Part shown: positions 6,755 to 12,659 of the stretch, piece after piece | Numbering within the stretch: the first letter of the stretch is position 1 | Layout of the letters: each line of letters opens with the position of its first letter | Assembly (NCBI GenBank): GCA_045641505.1 | Contig: JAZUHB010000017.1 | Span: 1 to 12,659 of the forward strand | Reading direction: 5' to 3' | From: JAZQNF01 sp045641505 | GTDB lineage: Bacteria; Bacillota; Clostridia; Lachnospirales; Bianqueaceae | Length of the DNA: 12,659 nt | Program-made: the position numbers and the translations under genes | Notes under the pieces: model-generated | Told to the model about the DNA's origin: nothing | Databases searched by the model: none | Seen by the model: the letters and a program-made list of their open reading frames with translations, nothing else

Positions 6755-8026
6755 ATGAAGAGAAAATTCTGCATCGTCGGCGCCAGCGGACGTTCCACCA
6801 CCATGTACGTGGAGTCCATCGTCAAAGAATTCAACGATACCTGCGAGCTCGCCGGCATCTACGATATCAACCCCGGCCGCGCCCGCTACGTGGCCCACAC
6901 CTACGGAGCCGACTGCCCCGTGTTCGAGGATTTCGACGAGATGATCGCGACCGCGAAGCCCGACGCCCTGATCGTCGTCTGCATGGACGTCTACCACGCC
7001 CCTTACGTGATCAAGGGTCTGGAGTACGGTCTGTACGTCTTCACCGAGAAGCCCATGTGCATCAACGCCGAGCAGGTCGAAGCGATCCTCGAGGCCGAGA
7101 AGAAGTACGGCCGCCGGATCGGCGTCTGCTTCAACATGCGCTACTACGACACCGTCCTCTACATCAAGAACCTGCTCGATACCGGCGTCATCGGCGAGAT
7201 CTACTCCGCCAACATGGACTGGCTGCTGGCCCGTCCCAAGGTGAACTCCGGTCACGGCGCCAGCTATTATCACCGCTGGAACGCCGAAATGGAGAAGAGC
7301 GGCGGCCTGCTCATCACCAAGGCCACCCATCACTTCGACGTCGCGAACTGGCTGATCGGCCAGCATCCCGAGAAGGTCTCCGCCTTCGGTCAGCTCCGCG
7401 TCTACGGTCCCAAGAACGCCCCCTTCAAGGGTGAGCGCTGCCACGGCTGCCCCCACGCCGATGAGTGCGAATTCAGCTGGGCGGACCACAACGACACCGA
7501 CGCGGTCGGCATGTTCTACAATAACGAGAAGCTCGACGGCTACATCGTGGACTCCTGCGTCTACCGCGACGCCGTGAACATCTACGATTCCATGGCCATC
7601 TCCGTCCAGTATGACGGCGGCTGCGTGCTCACCTATACCGAGAGCTCCGCCGCGGCGTACGAGGGCTGGCACTTCACCCTGAACGGCGAGAAGGGCCGCA
7701 TGGAGATCGCCTGCTACGCCAAGGGTGCCGGCGGACTGAAGCCCGACGAGGACTTCGATTTCATCCGTGTCATCGACATGAACAACAACGTGACCACCTA
7801 TCCTCTGCCCCCCGCGCGGGAAGGCAGCCACGGCGGCTCCGACTACGATCTGCGCAAGGTCCTCTTCGGCGGCGAAGAGCCCTCCCGTCCCGACCAGCGC
7901 GCCAGCTCCATCGAGGGCGCCTACTCCGTGCTGCTGGGCGCCGCGGCGAACCAGTCCATCGCGGAAGGCCGCATCGTCACGATCCGCGAGATGCTGAAGG
8001 ATCCCACTCTGCTGGACCGCGAGTAA
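6755..8026 (+). CDS. Gfo/Idh/MocA-family oxidoreductase, probable sugar or sugar-derivative dehydrogenase
   Basis: A 423-residue cytosolic NAD(P)-dependent oxidoreductase. The N-terminal Rossmann fold starts KFCIVGASGRS. EKP at 98-100 contains the conserved catalytic lysine K99. GGLLITKATHHFDVANWL at about 183-200 carries the active-site histidine H192 and D195 three residues on. The usual DxxxH pattern has threonine (T188) at the aspartate position; a lysine just after it (KATHHFD) is, from memory, typical of one subfamily. An insertion with CHGCPHADEC (C229, C232, C238) looks like a small metal- or structure-stabilising cysteine cluster, also seen in some relatives. The ribosome site AAGGA is clear, and a promoter and palindrome lie upstream. 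The substrate cannot be named: the family covers inositol, glucose-fructose, UDP-sugar and anhydro-sugar enzymes. The neighbouring esterase-type hydrolase and xylose genes point to plant carbohydrate use (inference). Confidence 0.88.
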   Translation: MKRKFCIVGASGRSTTMYVESIVKEFNDTCELAGIYDINPGRARYVAHTYGADCPVFEDFDEMIATAKPDALIVVCMDVYHAPYVIKGLEYGLYVFTEKPMCINAEQVEAILEAEKKYGRRIGVCFNMRYYDTVLYIKNLLDTGVIGEIYSANMDWLLARPKVNSGHGASYYHRWNAEMEKSGGLLITKATHHFDVANWLIGQHPEKVSAFGQLRVYGPKNAPFKGERCHGCPHADECEFSWADHNDTDAVGMFYNNEKLDGYIVDSCVYRDAVNIYDSMAISVQYDGGCVLTYTESSAAAYEGWHFTLNGEKGRMEIACYAKGAGGLKPDEDFDFIRVIDMNNNVTTYPLPPAREGSHGGSDYDLRKVLFGGEEPSRPDQRASSIEGAYSVLLGAAANQSIAEGRIVTIREMLKDPTLLDRE

Positions 8027-8027
8027 A

Positions 8028-8930
8028 ATGAAAGTATACGATATTCCCTTTTCCGAGCTCCTCGGCCGAGAGACCGGGCCCTACAAGGCCTTCTACCGGC
8101 CGGAGCCCCGCGCCTCCTACATGACCGCCTATATCCCCGACGCCTGGTGTCCCGAGGGCGGCAAGATCCTTGACTTCAACCGGAAGCGTCCCGCCGTGGT
8201 GCTTTTCCCCGGCGGCGGCTATCACCTGAGTTACGAGGGCGAGGGCGAGCCGGTCGCGCTGCAGTTCTGCGCGGCGGGCGCCTGCGTTTTCGAGGTCCGC
8301 TACAGCGTCGTGAATCTCACGGACCTGACAGGCGAGCCCCTCTTCCCCCAGCCTCTCGAGGAGGCCCTCACCGCGGTCCGCTACGTGCGCGGCCACGCGG
8401 AGGAGTTCGGCATCGATCCGCACAACATCGCCGTGATGGGCTTTTCCGCCGGCGGCCATGTGGCCGGCATGGCGGGCACCCTCTGGAACAAGCCCTGCGC
8501 CGCGCCCTTCGAGGAAGGTCCGGCCGAGGCGTACCGTCCCGACAAGATGATCCTCTGCTATCCCGTGCTCTCCTCCGGCAAATTCGCCCACCGGGAATCC
8601 TTCCGGTTCCTGATGGGTGACGAAGCCTCCGGGGAGGAGCTCGAAAGCGTCAGCATCGAGCTTCAGGCGGACGCTCAGACGCCCCCCGCGTTCCTCTGGC
8701 ACTGCGAGGATGACGGCTGCGTCCCCTGCGAGAACAGCAGGATGATGAAGGCGAAGCTGGATGCGCTCGGCATCCCCTGCGAGCTGCGCCTCTATCCGCG
8801 GGGCGGACACGGCGGCTCCCTCGGCACCTATCTGACCGGAGACGACCACGAGGTCCCCTCGGGCTACGCGGGCTGGATCCGCGACGCGATCCGCTTCCTT
8901 TTCGACCACGATCCCTGCCTGGGAGAGTAA
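8028..8930 (+). CDS. Alpha/beta-hydrolase, esterase type (BD-FAE / acetyl-esterase-like)
   Basis: A 300-residue hydrolase with no signal peptide, hence likely cytosolic. LFPGGGYHLS at about 59-68 is the oxyanion-hole HGGGY-like motif with proline in place of histidine. The nucleophile is S140 in GFSAGG, the acid D228 or D229 in CEDDGCVP, and the base H261 in RGGHGG. This layout matches the BD-FAE/acetylxylan-esterase-like family found beside glycoside-use genes in gut bacteria. A plausible role is removing acetyl or other acyl groups from imported oligosaccharides, but peptidase or lactonase activity is possible. It starts one base after the oxidoreductase stop with only a weak ribosome site, so it probably relies on translational coupling. 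A strong terminator follows 20 bases after the stop. Confidence 0.88.
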   Translation: MKVYDIPFSELLGRETGPYKAFYRPEPRASYMTAYIPDAWCPEGGKILDFNRKRPAVVLFPGGGYHLSYEGEGEPVALQFCAAGACVFEVRYSVVNLTDLTGEPLFPQPLEEALTAVRYVRGHAEEFGIDPHNIAVMGFSAGGHVAGMAGTLWNKPCAAPFEEGPAEAYRPDKMILCYPVLSSGKFAHRESFRFLMGDEASGEELESVSIELQADAQTPPAFLWHCEDDGCVPCENSRMMKAKLDALGIPCELRLYPRGGHGGSLGTYLTGDDHEVPSGYAGWIRDAIRFLFDHDPCLGE

Positions 8931-8943
8931 CGAACGAATATCC

Positions 8944-9114
8944 TTACGGTCCGGAGCTTCGGCTCCGGGCTTTTTTTGTTTTACGAACGGCTCCGCGCCG
9001 GCCGCAGGAAAGCAGGATCACGCCCGCCAGACCCAGCCACTGCTCGCTCCTGCGGATCTCATCCGGATGGCACCGGGAATTCAGCACCGGTGAGGAAAAG
9101 TCAAAGCGTTTCAT
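8944..9114 (-). CDS. Possible 56-residue small protein, unknown, divergent from the TetR gene
   Basis: This is a candidate only. An ATG at 9114 follows an AAAGGG ribosome-like site with a six-base spacer on the minus strand and lies about 45 bases after a good opposed promoter (9166-9194). The product is basic and begins MKRFDFSSPVLN. A short hydrophobic stretch (about 27-37, WLGLAGVILLS) could be a weak membrane or signal segment, followed by a cysteine (SCGRR). The last third runs through the upstream operon's terminator sequence, which argues against real coding or suggests a decayed 3' end. The frame is also open upstream of this ATG through the antisense of the TetR gene, which carries no weight. 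No family is recognised. It fills most of the 304 bases between the hydrolase and TetR genes. Confidence 0.3.
   Translation of the reverse strand: MKRFDFSSPVLNSRCHPDEIRRSEQWLGLAGVILLSCGRRGAVRKTKKARSRSSGP
8951..8977 (+). terminator. Rho-independent terminator with UUCG tetraloop
   Basis: CCGGAGC (8951-8957) and GCTCCGG (8962-8968) form a perfect 7-bp stem closed by a C(UUCG)G tetraloop, followed by GC and seven Ts (8971-8977). It ends the oxidoreductase-hydrolase operon and insulates the TetR-xyl block. Confidence 0.93.
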
Positions 9115-9135
9115 TTCTTTCCCTTTCGAATTTGG

Positions 9136-9147
9136 CAACAGGTGTTG
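9136..9147. promoter_or_regulatory. Candidate operator: CAACA-GG-TGTTG inverted repeat over the -35 box
   Basis: A 12-bp near-palindrome overlaps the first bases of the TTGACG -35 box of the TetR-xyl promoter, where repressor binding would block RNA polymerase. The same half-sites recur downstream (CAACA 9196-9200, TGTTG 9214-9218, spaced 13 bases) just ahead of the TetR ribosome site. Placement around the promoter suggests autoregulation by the TetR protein; binding is not shown. Confidence 0.45.
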
Positions 9148-9173
9148 ACGATTATTACTGAGTTCATTATAAT
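9145..9173 (+). promoter_or_regulatory. Sigma-A-type promoter of the TetR-xylB-xylA operon
   Basis: TTGACG (9145-9150), a 17-base spacer and consensus TATAAT (9168-9173), with transcription expected near 9180 and a leader of about 55 bases before the TetR start. Its -10 box overlaps that of an opposed promoter. Confidence 0.85.
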
Positions 9174-9194
9174 AACGAAAAACAGTGAATGCAA
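9166..9194 (-). promoter_or_regulatory. Opposed promoter sharing the -10 region
   Basis: On the minus strand, TTGCAT (9194-9189), a 17-base spacer and TATAAT (9171-9166) form a second good promoter core. The two -10 boxes occupy the symmetrical block ATTATAAT (9166-9173), so only one polymerase can bind at a time. Its transcript would start near 9159 and run towards 9114, where the small minus-strand ORF begins. Confidence 0.6.
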
Positions 9195-9234
9195 CCAACA
9201 GCCCGACGCGAAGTGTTGCTGAAAGGACGGAAAA

Positions 9235-9801
9235 ATGGATGTCAGAGGACAGCGTACCGAGCAAACGGTCGCCGCGTGCTTTCTTGACCTGCTGGAAAAG
9301 AAGCCGGTTTCTCAAATCACCGTGACGGAGCTTTGCCAGGCCGCGCGGATCAACCGCGCCACCTTCTATAAGCATTTTCCGGATGTCTTCCATCTGCAGG
9401 ATGCGCTGGAAACGAAGGTGCTGGATGAGCTCGGAACGTACCTGCGCGAGCACGCTTTTTCGGGCGCGGGCAAGTATTCCGCGATGATGACCGAGCTTCT
9501 TTCCTACGCGAAGCGCTTCGGCCACGATTTCTACATTCTCTGCTCCCCGAACGCGATATCCGATCTTCCGGCGCGGGTGTTCGAGCTTGTCTATTCCCTG
9601 GCCTTTCCGATCCTGAAGGAAAGGAATCCCGCTCTCAGCGATGAGAAGGCAAAGCTCCTGTATCAGTACGTTTCCAGCGGCAGCGGCAATATCCTCCGCA
9701 GCTGGCTGACCGGGGAATGCTCGATGACGGAAGAGGAACTTGCGGGCTTCATCATGCAGATCAGCGCCGCGGCCGTGACGGCGGCGGCAGAAAGGGGCTA
9801 A
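9235..9801 (+). CDS. TetR/AcrR-family transcriptional regulator
   Basis: A 188-residue DNA-binding regulator. Residues 28-49 (ITVTELCQAARINRATFYKH) form the characteristic TetR helix-turn-helix, with the FYKHF end typical of the family. The rest is the variable helical ligand-binding and dimerisation domain, with an FxxxY-rich middle and a C-terminal region of the TetR_C type. The start follows an AAAGGACGG site about five bases upstream, and its own promoter is at 9145-9173. It is the first gene of the xyl operon, one base before xylB, so it is probably autoregulated and controls xylose use. The ligand is unknown (xylose, xylulose or a xyloside would be the first guesses). Codon use is slightly less GC-rich than in xylB. 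ROK-type or AraC-type XylR proteins are the usual regulators of such operons, so a TetR protein here is uncommon. Confidence 0.92.
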   Translation: MDVRGQRTEQTVAACFLDLLEKKPVSQITVTELCQAARINRATFYKHFPDVFHLQDALETKVLDELGTYLREHAFSGAGKYSAMMTELLSYAKRFGHDFYILCSPNAISDLPARVFELVYSLAFPILKERNPALSDEKAKLLYQYVSSGSGNILRSWLTGECSMTEEELAGFIMQISAAAVTAAAERG

Positions 9802-9802
9802 C

Positions 9803-11284
9803 ATGTATTATATCGGCATCGATCTGGGCACCAGCGCGGTCAAGCTCCTGCTCATGGAGGAAAACGGCGCCATCGCGGCTGCCGTCTCGCGGGAGTATCC
9901 CCTCTCCTTCCCGCATCCCGGCTGGTCGGAGCAGAATCCCGCAGACTGGAAAAAGGCCGTTCTGGAAGGCCTCGCGGAGCTGACGAAGGACTGCGACCGC
10001 TCTAAAATCGCCGGCATCGGCTGCGGCGGACAGATGCACGGTCTCGTGGTGCTCGACGAAAACGACGAGGTGATCCGTCCCGCCATTTTGTGGAACGACG
10101 GCCGTACCGCCGAGGAAGTGACGTACCTGAACGAGGTCATCGGCAAAGAGAGGCTCTCGGAGCTTTGCGGCAACATCGCCTTCGCGGGCTTTACGGCGCC
10201 CAAGCTCCTTTGGATGCGGAAAAACGAGCCGGAGCTCTTTGCCCGGATCCGCAAAATCATGCTCCCCAAGGACTATATCAACTACCTGCTGACCGGTGTG
10301 CACTGCTGCGATTACTCCGACGCCTCCGGAATGCTTCTGCTGGACGTGGAGCACCGCCGCTGGTCGAGGGAACTTCTGGAAATCTGCGGCGTGAGCGAGG
10401 CGCAGATGCCCCGGCTCTTCGAAAGCTATGAGCCGGTCGGCACCCTCCTTCCCGAGATCGCCGCGGAGCTGGGCTTCCCGAAGGACGTCCGGGTCGCCGC
10501 CGGCGCGGGCGACAACGCCGCAGCCGCGGTCGGAACGGGCACGGTCGGAAACGGCGGCTGCAATATCAGCCTCGGCACCTCCGGGACCATCTTCATCTCC
10601 TCGAAGGACTTCGGCGTGGATCCCCACAACGCCCTCCACGCCTTCGCGCACGCGGACGGCGGCTGGCACCTGATGGGCTGCATGCTTTCCGCCGCGAGCT
10701 GCAACAAATGGCTCTGCGACAGCGTGCTGCACACCTCGGACTACGCGAAGGAGCAGGAAAAGATCACGATGGACCGGCTGGGCCGAAACCGTGTGTACTT
10801 CCTGCCCTACCTGATGGGCGAACGGAGCCCCATCAACGATCCCGACGCGCGGGGCCTTTTCATCGGCATGACGATGGACACCGCCCGCGAGGACCTCGTG
10901 CAGGCCGTGCTCGAGGGTGTCGCCTTCGCCATCCGCGACTGCTTCGAGGTAGCGCGCTCCCTCGGCATCCCCATCCGAAAGTCCATGATCTGCGGCGGGG
11001 GCGCCCGGTCGCGCCTGTGGCAGACCATCTTCGCCAACGTGCTGAACATCGACCTCGAGCTTCCTCAGACCGAGGAAGGGCCGGGCTGCGGCGGCGCCAT
11101 GCTGGCCATGGTTGCCTGCGGCGTGTATGAAAGCGTGGAGGCCTGCGCGAACGCCCTGGTTTCCGTCCGCGAGGTCGTTCATCCCGCCCCGGCCGTCGCC
11201 GCCCGCTACGAAGCCAAATACCGCAAATTCCGGGAGATCTATCCCGCTGTAAAAAATCTGTTCCAACAAATCAAGGAGGACTGA
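9803..11284 (+). CDS. xylB: Xylulokinase
   Basis: A cytosolic FGGY-family kinase that phosphorylates D-xylulose to xylulose 5-phosphate using ATP. The 493 residues fit the family (about 485-500). MYYIGIDLGTSAVK is the N-terminal phosphate-binding strand. CGGQMHGLVVLD is the motif that marks xylulokinases within FGGY, followed by PAILWNDGR with substrate contacts. GAGDNAAAAVG contains D237, the likely catalytic base. GTSGTIF and ICGGGARS are the ATP-binding loops of the second domain. The start lies one base after the TetR stop, with AAAGGGG as ribosome site, and xylA follows after three bases. The pairing with xylA confirms the sugar assignment over glycerol, gluconate or ribulose kinases. 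Confidence 0.96.
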   Translation: MYYIGIDLGTSAVKLLLMEENGAIAAAVSREYPLSFPHPGWSEQNPADWKKAVLEGLAELTKDCDRSKIAGIGCGGQMHGLVVLDENDEVIRPAILWNDGRTAEEVTYLNEVIGKERLSELCGNIAFAGFTAPKLLWMRKNEPELFARIRKIMLPKDYINYLLTGVHCCDYSDASGMLLLDVEHRRWSRELLEICGVSEAQMPRLFESYEPVGTLLPEIAAELGFPKDVRVAAGAGDNAAAAVGTGTVGNGGCNISLGTSGTIFISSKDFGVDPHNALHAFAHADGGWHLMGCMLSAASCNKWLCDSVLHTSDYAKEQEKITMDRLGRNRVYFLPYLMGERSPINDPDARGLFIGMTMDTAREDLVQAVLEGVAFAIRDCFEVARSLGIPIRKSMICGGGARSRLWQTIFANVLNIDLELPQTEEGPGCGGAMLAMVACGVYESVEACANALVSVREVVHPAPAVAARYEAKYRKFREIYPAVKNLFQQIKED

Positions 11285-11287
11285 CAC

Positions 11288-12592
11288 ATGAAGTTCGAAA
11301 ACATTCCCGTGATCCGCTATGAAGGCCCCGCCTCTACCAATCCGCTGGCCTTCAGGTTCTACGATCCCGACAGGATCGTGGCCGGCAAGCCCATGAAGGA
11401 GCATCTTCCCTTCGCCATGGCCTGGTGGCACAATCTGGGCGCCGCCGGCACCGACATGTTCGGCCGCGACACCGCCGACAAGTCCTTCGGCGCGGAAAAG
11501 GGCACCATGGAGCACGCCAAGGCCAAGGTGGACGCCGGCTTCGAATTCATGCAGAAGCTGGGCATCCGCTATTTCTGCTTCCACGACGTGGATCTGGTCC
11601 CCGAGGCCGACGACATCAAGGTCACGAACGCCCGTCTGGACGAGATCTCCGACTACATCCTCGAGAAGATGAAGGGCACCGGCATCAAATGCCTGTGGGG
11701 CACCGCGAACATGTTCGGCAATCCCCGCTTCATGAACGGCGCCGGCTCCTCCAACTCCGCCGACGTTTTCTGCTTCGCGGCGGCCCAGGTCAAGAAGGCC
11801 CTGGACATCACCGTGAAGCTGGGCGGCAAGGGCTACGTCTTCTGGGGCGGCCGCGAGGGCTACGAGACGCTGCTCAACACCGACATGAAGTTCGAGCAGG
11901 AAAACATCGCCGCCCTGATGCGCATGGCCGTGGACTACGGCCGCAGCATCGGCTTCACCGGCGACTTCTACATCGAGCCCAAGCCCAAGGAACCCATGAA
12001 GCATCAGTACGATTTCGACGCGGCCACCGCCATCGGCTTCCTGCGCCAGTACGGTCTGGACAAGGATTTCAAGCTGAACATCGAGGCCAACCACGCCACG
12101 CTGGCCGGCCATACCTTCCAGCACGATCTGCGGGTCTCCGCCATCAACGGCATGCTCGGCTCCATCGACGCCAACCGCGGCGATGCCCAGAACGGCTGGG
12201 ACACCGACCAGTTCCCGATCGACCTCTATGAACTCGTTCAGGCCATGCTCGTGATCGTCAGGAACGGCGGTCTCATGGGAGGCGGCACCAACTTCGACGC
12301 GAAGACCCGCCGCAACTCGACCGACCTCGAGGACATCTTCATCAGCCACATCGCTTCCATGGACGTGATGGCACGTGCGCTGCTCATCGCTGCCGACATC
12401 CTCGAGAACTCGCAGATCCCTGCAATGGTGAAGGAGCGCTACTCAAGCTTCGACTCCGGCATAGGCAAGGACTTCGAGGATGGCAAGCTCACACTCGAGC
12501 AGGTTGTCGAGTACGCGAAGACCAAGGACGAGCCTGCTGCAACTTCAGGAAAGCAGGAGCTCTACGAGGCTATCGTGAATATGTACATCTAG
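11288..12592 (+). CDS. xylA: Xylose isomerase (class II)
   Basis: A cytosolic, metal-dependent TIM-barrel enzyme converting D-xylose to D-xylulose. The 434 residues are typical of the longer class II enzymes of Clostridia. Active-site features: H99 and D102 in CFHDVDLVPE (catalytic histidine pair region), FWGGREGYE at about 185-193, E230 and K232 in IEPKPKEP (metal ligand and catalytic lysine), and E266 and H269 in NIEANHATLAGH (metal site). A strong AAGGAGGA ribosome site lies eight bases upstream, and the start is three bases after xylB. The protein reads as complete, but codon choice changes sharply near the 3' end. Up to about 12200 alanine is GCC/GCG throughout and leucine mostly CTG; in the last 250 bases alanine is mainly GCT/GCA, leucine CTC, and ATA, ACA and TCA codons and a TAG stop appear. 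The 3' end may come from another genome. Confidence 0.95.
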   Translation: MKFENIPVIRYEGPASTNPLAFRFYDPDRIVAGKPMKEHLPFAMAWWHNLGAAGTDMFGRDTADKSFGAEKGTMEHAKAKVDAGFEFMQKLGIRYFCFHDVDLVPEADDIKVTNARLDEISDYILEKMKGTGIKCLWGTANMFGNPRFMNGAGSSNSADVFCFAAAQVKKALDITVKLGGKGYVFWGGREGYETLLNTDMKFEQENIAALMRMAVDYGRSIGFTGDFYIEPKPKEPMKHQYDFDAATAIGFLRQYGLDKDFKLNIEANHATLAGHTFQHDLRVSAINGMLGSIDANRGDAQNGWDTDQFPIDLYELVQAMLVIVRNGGLMGGGTNFDAKTRRNSTDLEDIFISHIASMDVMARALLIAADILENSQIPAMVKERYSSFDSGIGKDFEDGKLTLEQVVEYAKTKDEPAATSGKQELYEAIVNMYI

Positions 12593-12600
12593 TTTTCGCG

Positions 12601-12615
12601 GCGTTTTCAAAACGC
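12601..12615. other. Short inverted repeat after xylA
   Basis: GCGTTTTCAAAACGC is a symmetric 15-mer just after the xylA stop. It could form a small hairpin, but no T-run follows, so it is a weak terminator candidate at best. The remaining bases to 12659 are AT-richer than the rest of the window and contain no gene that I can see. Confidence 0.3.
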
Positions 12616-12659
12616 AGTGTAGTTGCCGATAATAGAGTTGTTGTGTTAAGTATTTGACT

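Noticed and set aside
6713..7831. 372-codon minus-strand open frame over the oxidoreductase gene
   Set aside because: Antisense shadow dominated by Val, Gly, Asp and His; the plus-strand gene has a clear promoter, ribosome site and family motifs.
9761..12349. 862-codon open frame on the minus strand across xylB and xylA
   Set aside because: It is exactly antisense to two confidently identified enzymes, and the product is a low-variety run of Ala, Gly, Val, His, Asp and Glu. In GC-rich genes with strong third-position bias, antisense frames lack stops by default.
1..12659. CRISPR array, tRNA/rRNA genes, insertion sequence or phage/defence genes
   Set aside because: Looked for direct repeats with spacers, cloverleaf-like segments, transposase or integrase motifs and terminal repeats; none seen. 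All sizeable genes are metabolic or regulatory.

Overview
The window is GC-rich (roughly 60% by eye), densely coded and has short intergenic gaps. Gene content and order suggest an anaerobic, probably gut- or rumen-type member of the Clostridia. The clues are a YbhJ-like aconitase next to a eukaryote-type NADP isocitrate dehydrogenase, an acpS-nnrD-alr cluster, and a xylB-xylA pair. Lineage below class cannot be fixed from the sequence. There is no rRNA, tRNA, CRISPR array, insertion sequence or phage gene.

Layout. (1) 1-3501, plus strand: an aconitase-family hydratase and isocitrate dehydrogenase one base apart, which together make 2-oxoglutarate for glutamate synthesis. A hairpin terminator follows that can work in both directions. 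(2) 3531-6623, minus strand: one operon reading acpS, nnrD, alr, a three-helix membrane protein of unknown function and a small single-helix membrane protein. Genes touch or overlap down to the fourth. The last one looks frameshifted near its 3' end. The operon has a clear sigma-A promoter (TTGACT-18-TATAAT) back to back with the promoter of the next block. (3) 6755-8977, plus strand: a Gfo/Idh/MocA-type oxidoreductase and an alpha/beta-hydrolase (esterase type) one base apart, closed by a UUCG-loop terminator. (4) 8978-9234: a compact control region with two opposed promoters sharing one -10 block, repeated CAACA/TGTTG half-sites, and a possible 56-residue minus-strand ORF. (5) 9235-12592, plus strand: a TetR-type regulator, xylulokinase and xylose isomerase with 1- and 3-base gaps, forming a xylose-use operon led by its own regulator.

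How they fit together. Blocks 3 and 5 look like carbohydrate use. An esterase and a sugar oxidoreductase could handle decorated plant sugars, and xylA-xylB send xylose into the pentose phosphate pathway. Blocks 1 and 2 are housekeeping: 2-oxoglutarate supply, acyl-carrier-protein activation, NAD(P)HX repair and D-alanine for the cell wall.

I found no clear new multi-gene system. The points most worth a second look are: the abrupt codon-usage change in the last 250-450 bases of xylA (recombination or a contig chimera); the two unknown membrane genes after alr, with the frameshift; and the shared-core divergent promoter with repeated half-sites before the TetR gene. Long ORFs antisense to the real genes are by-products of GC-rich codon bias.
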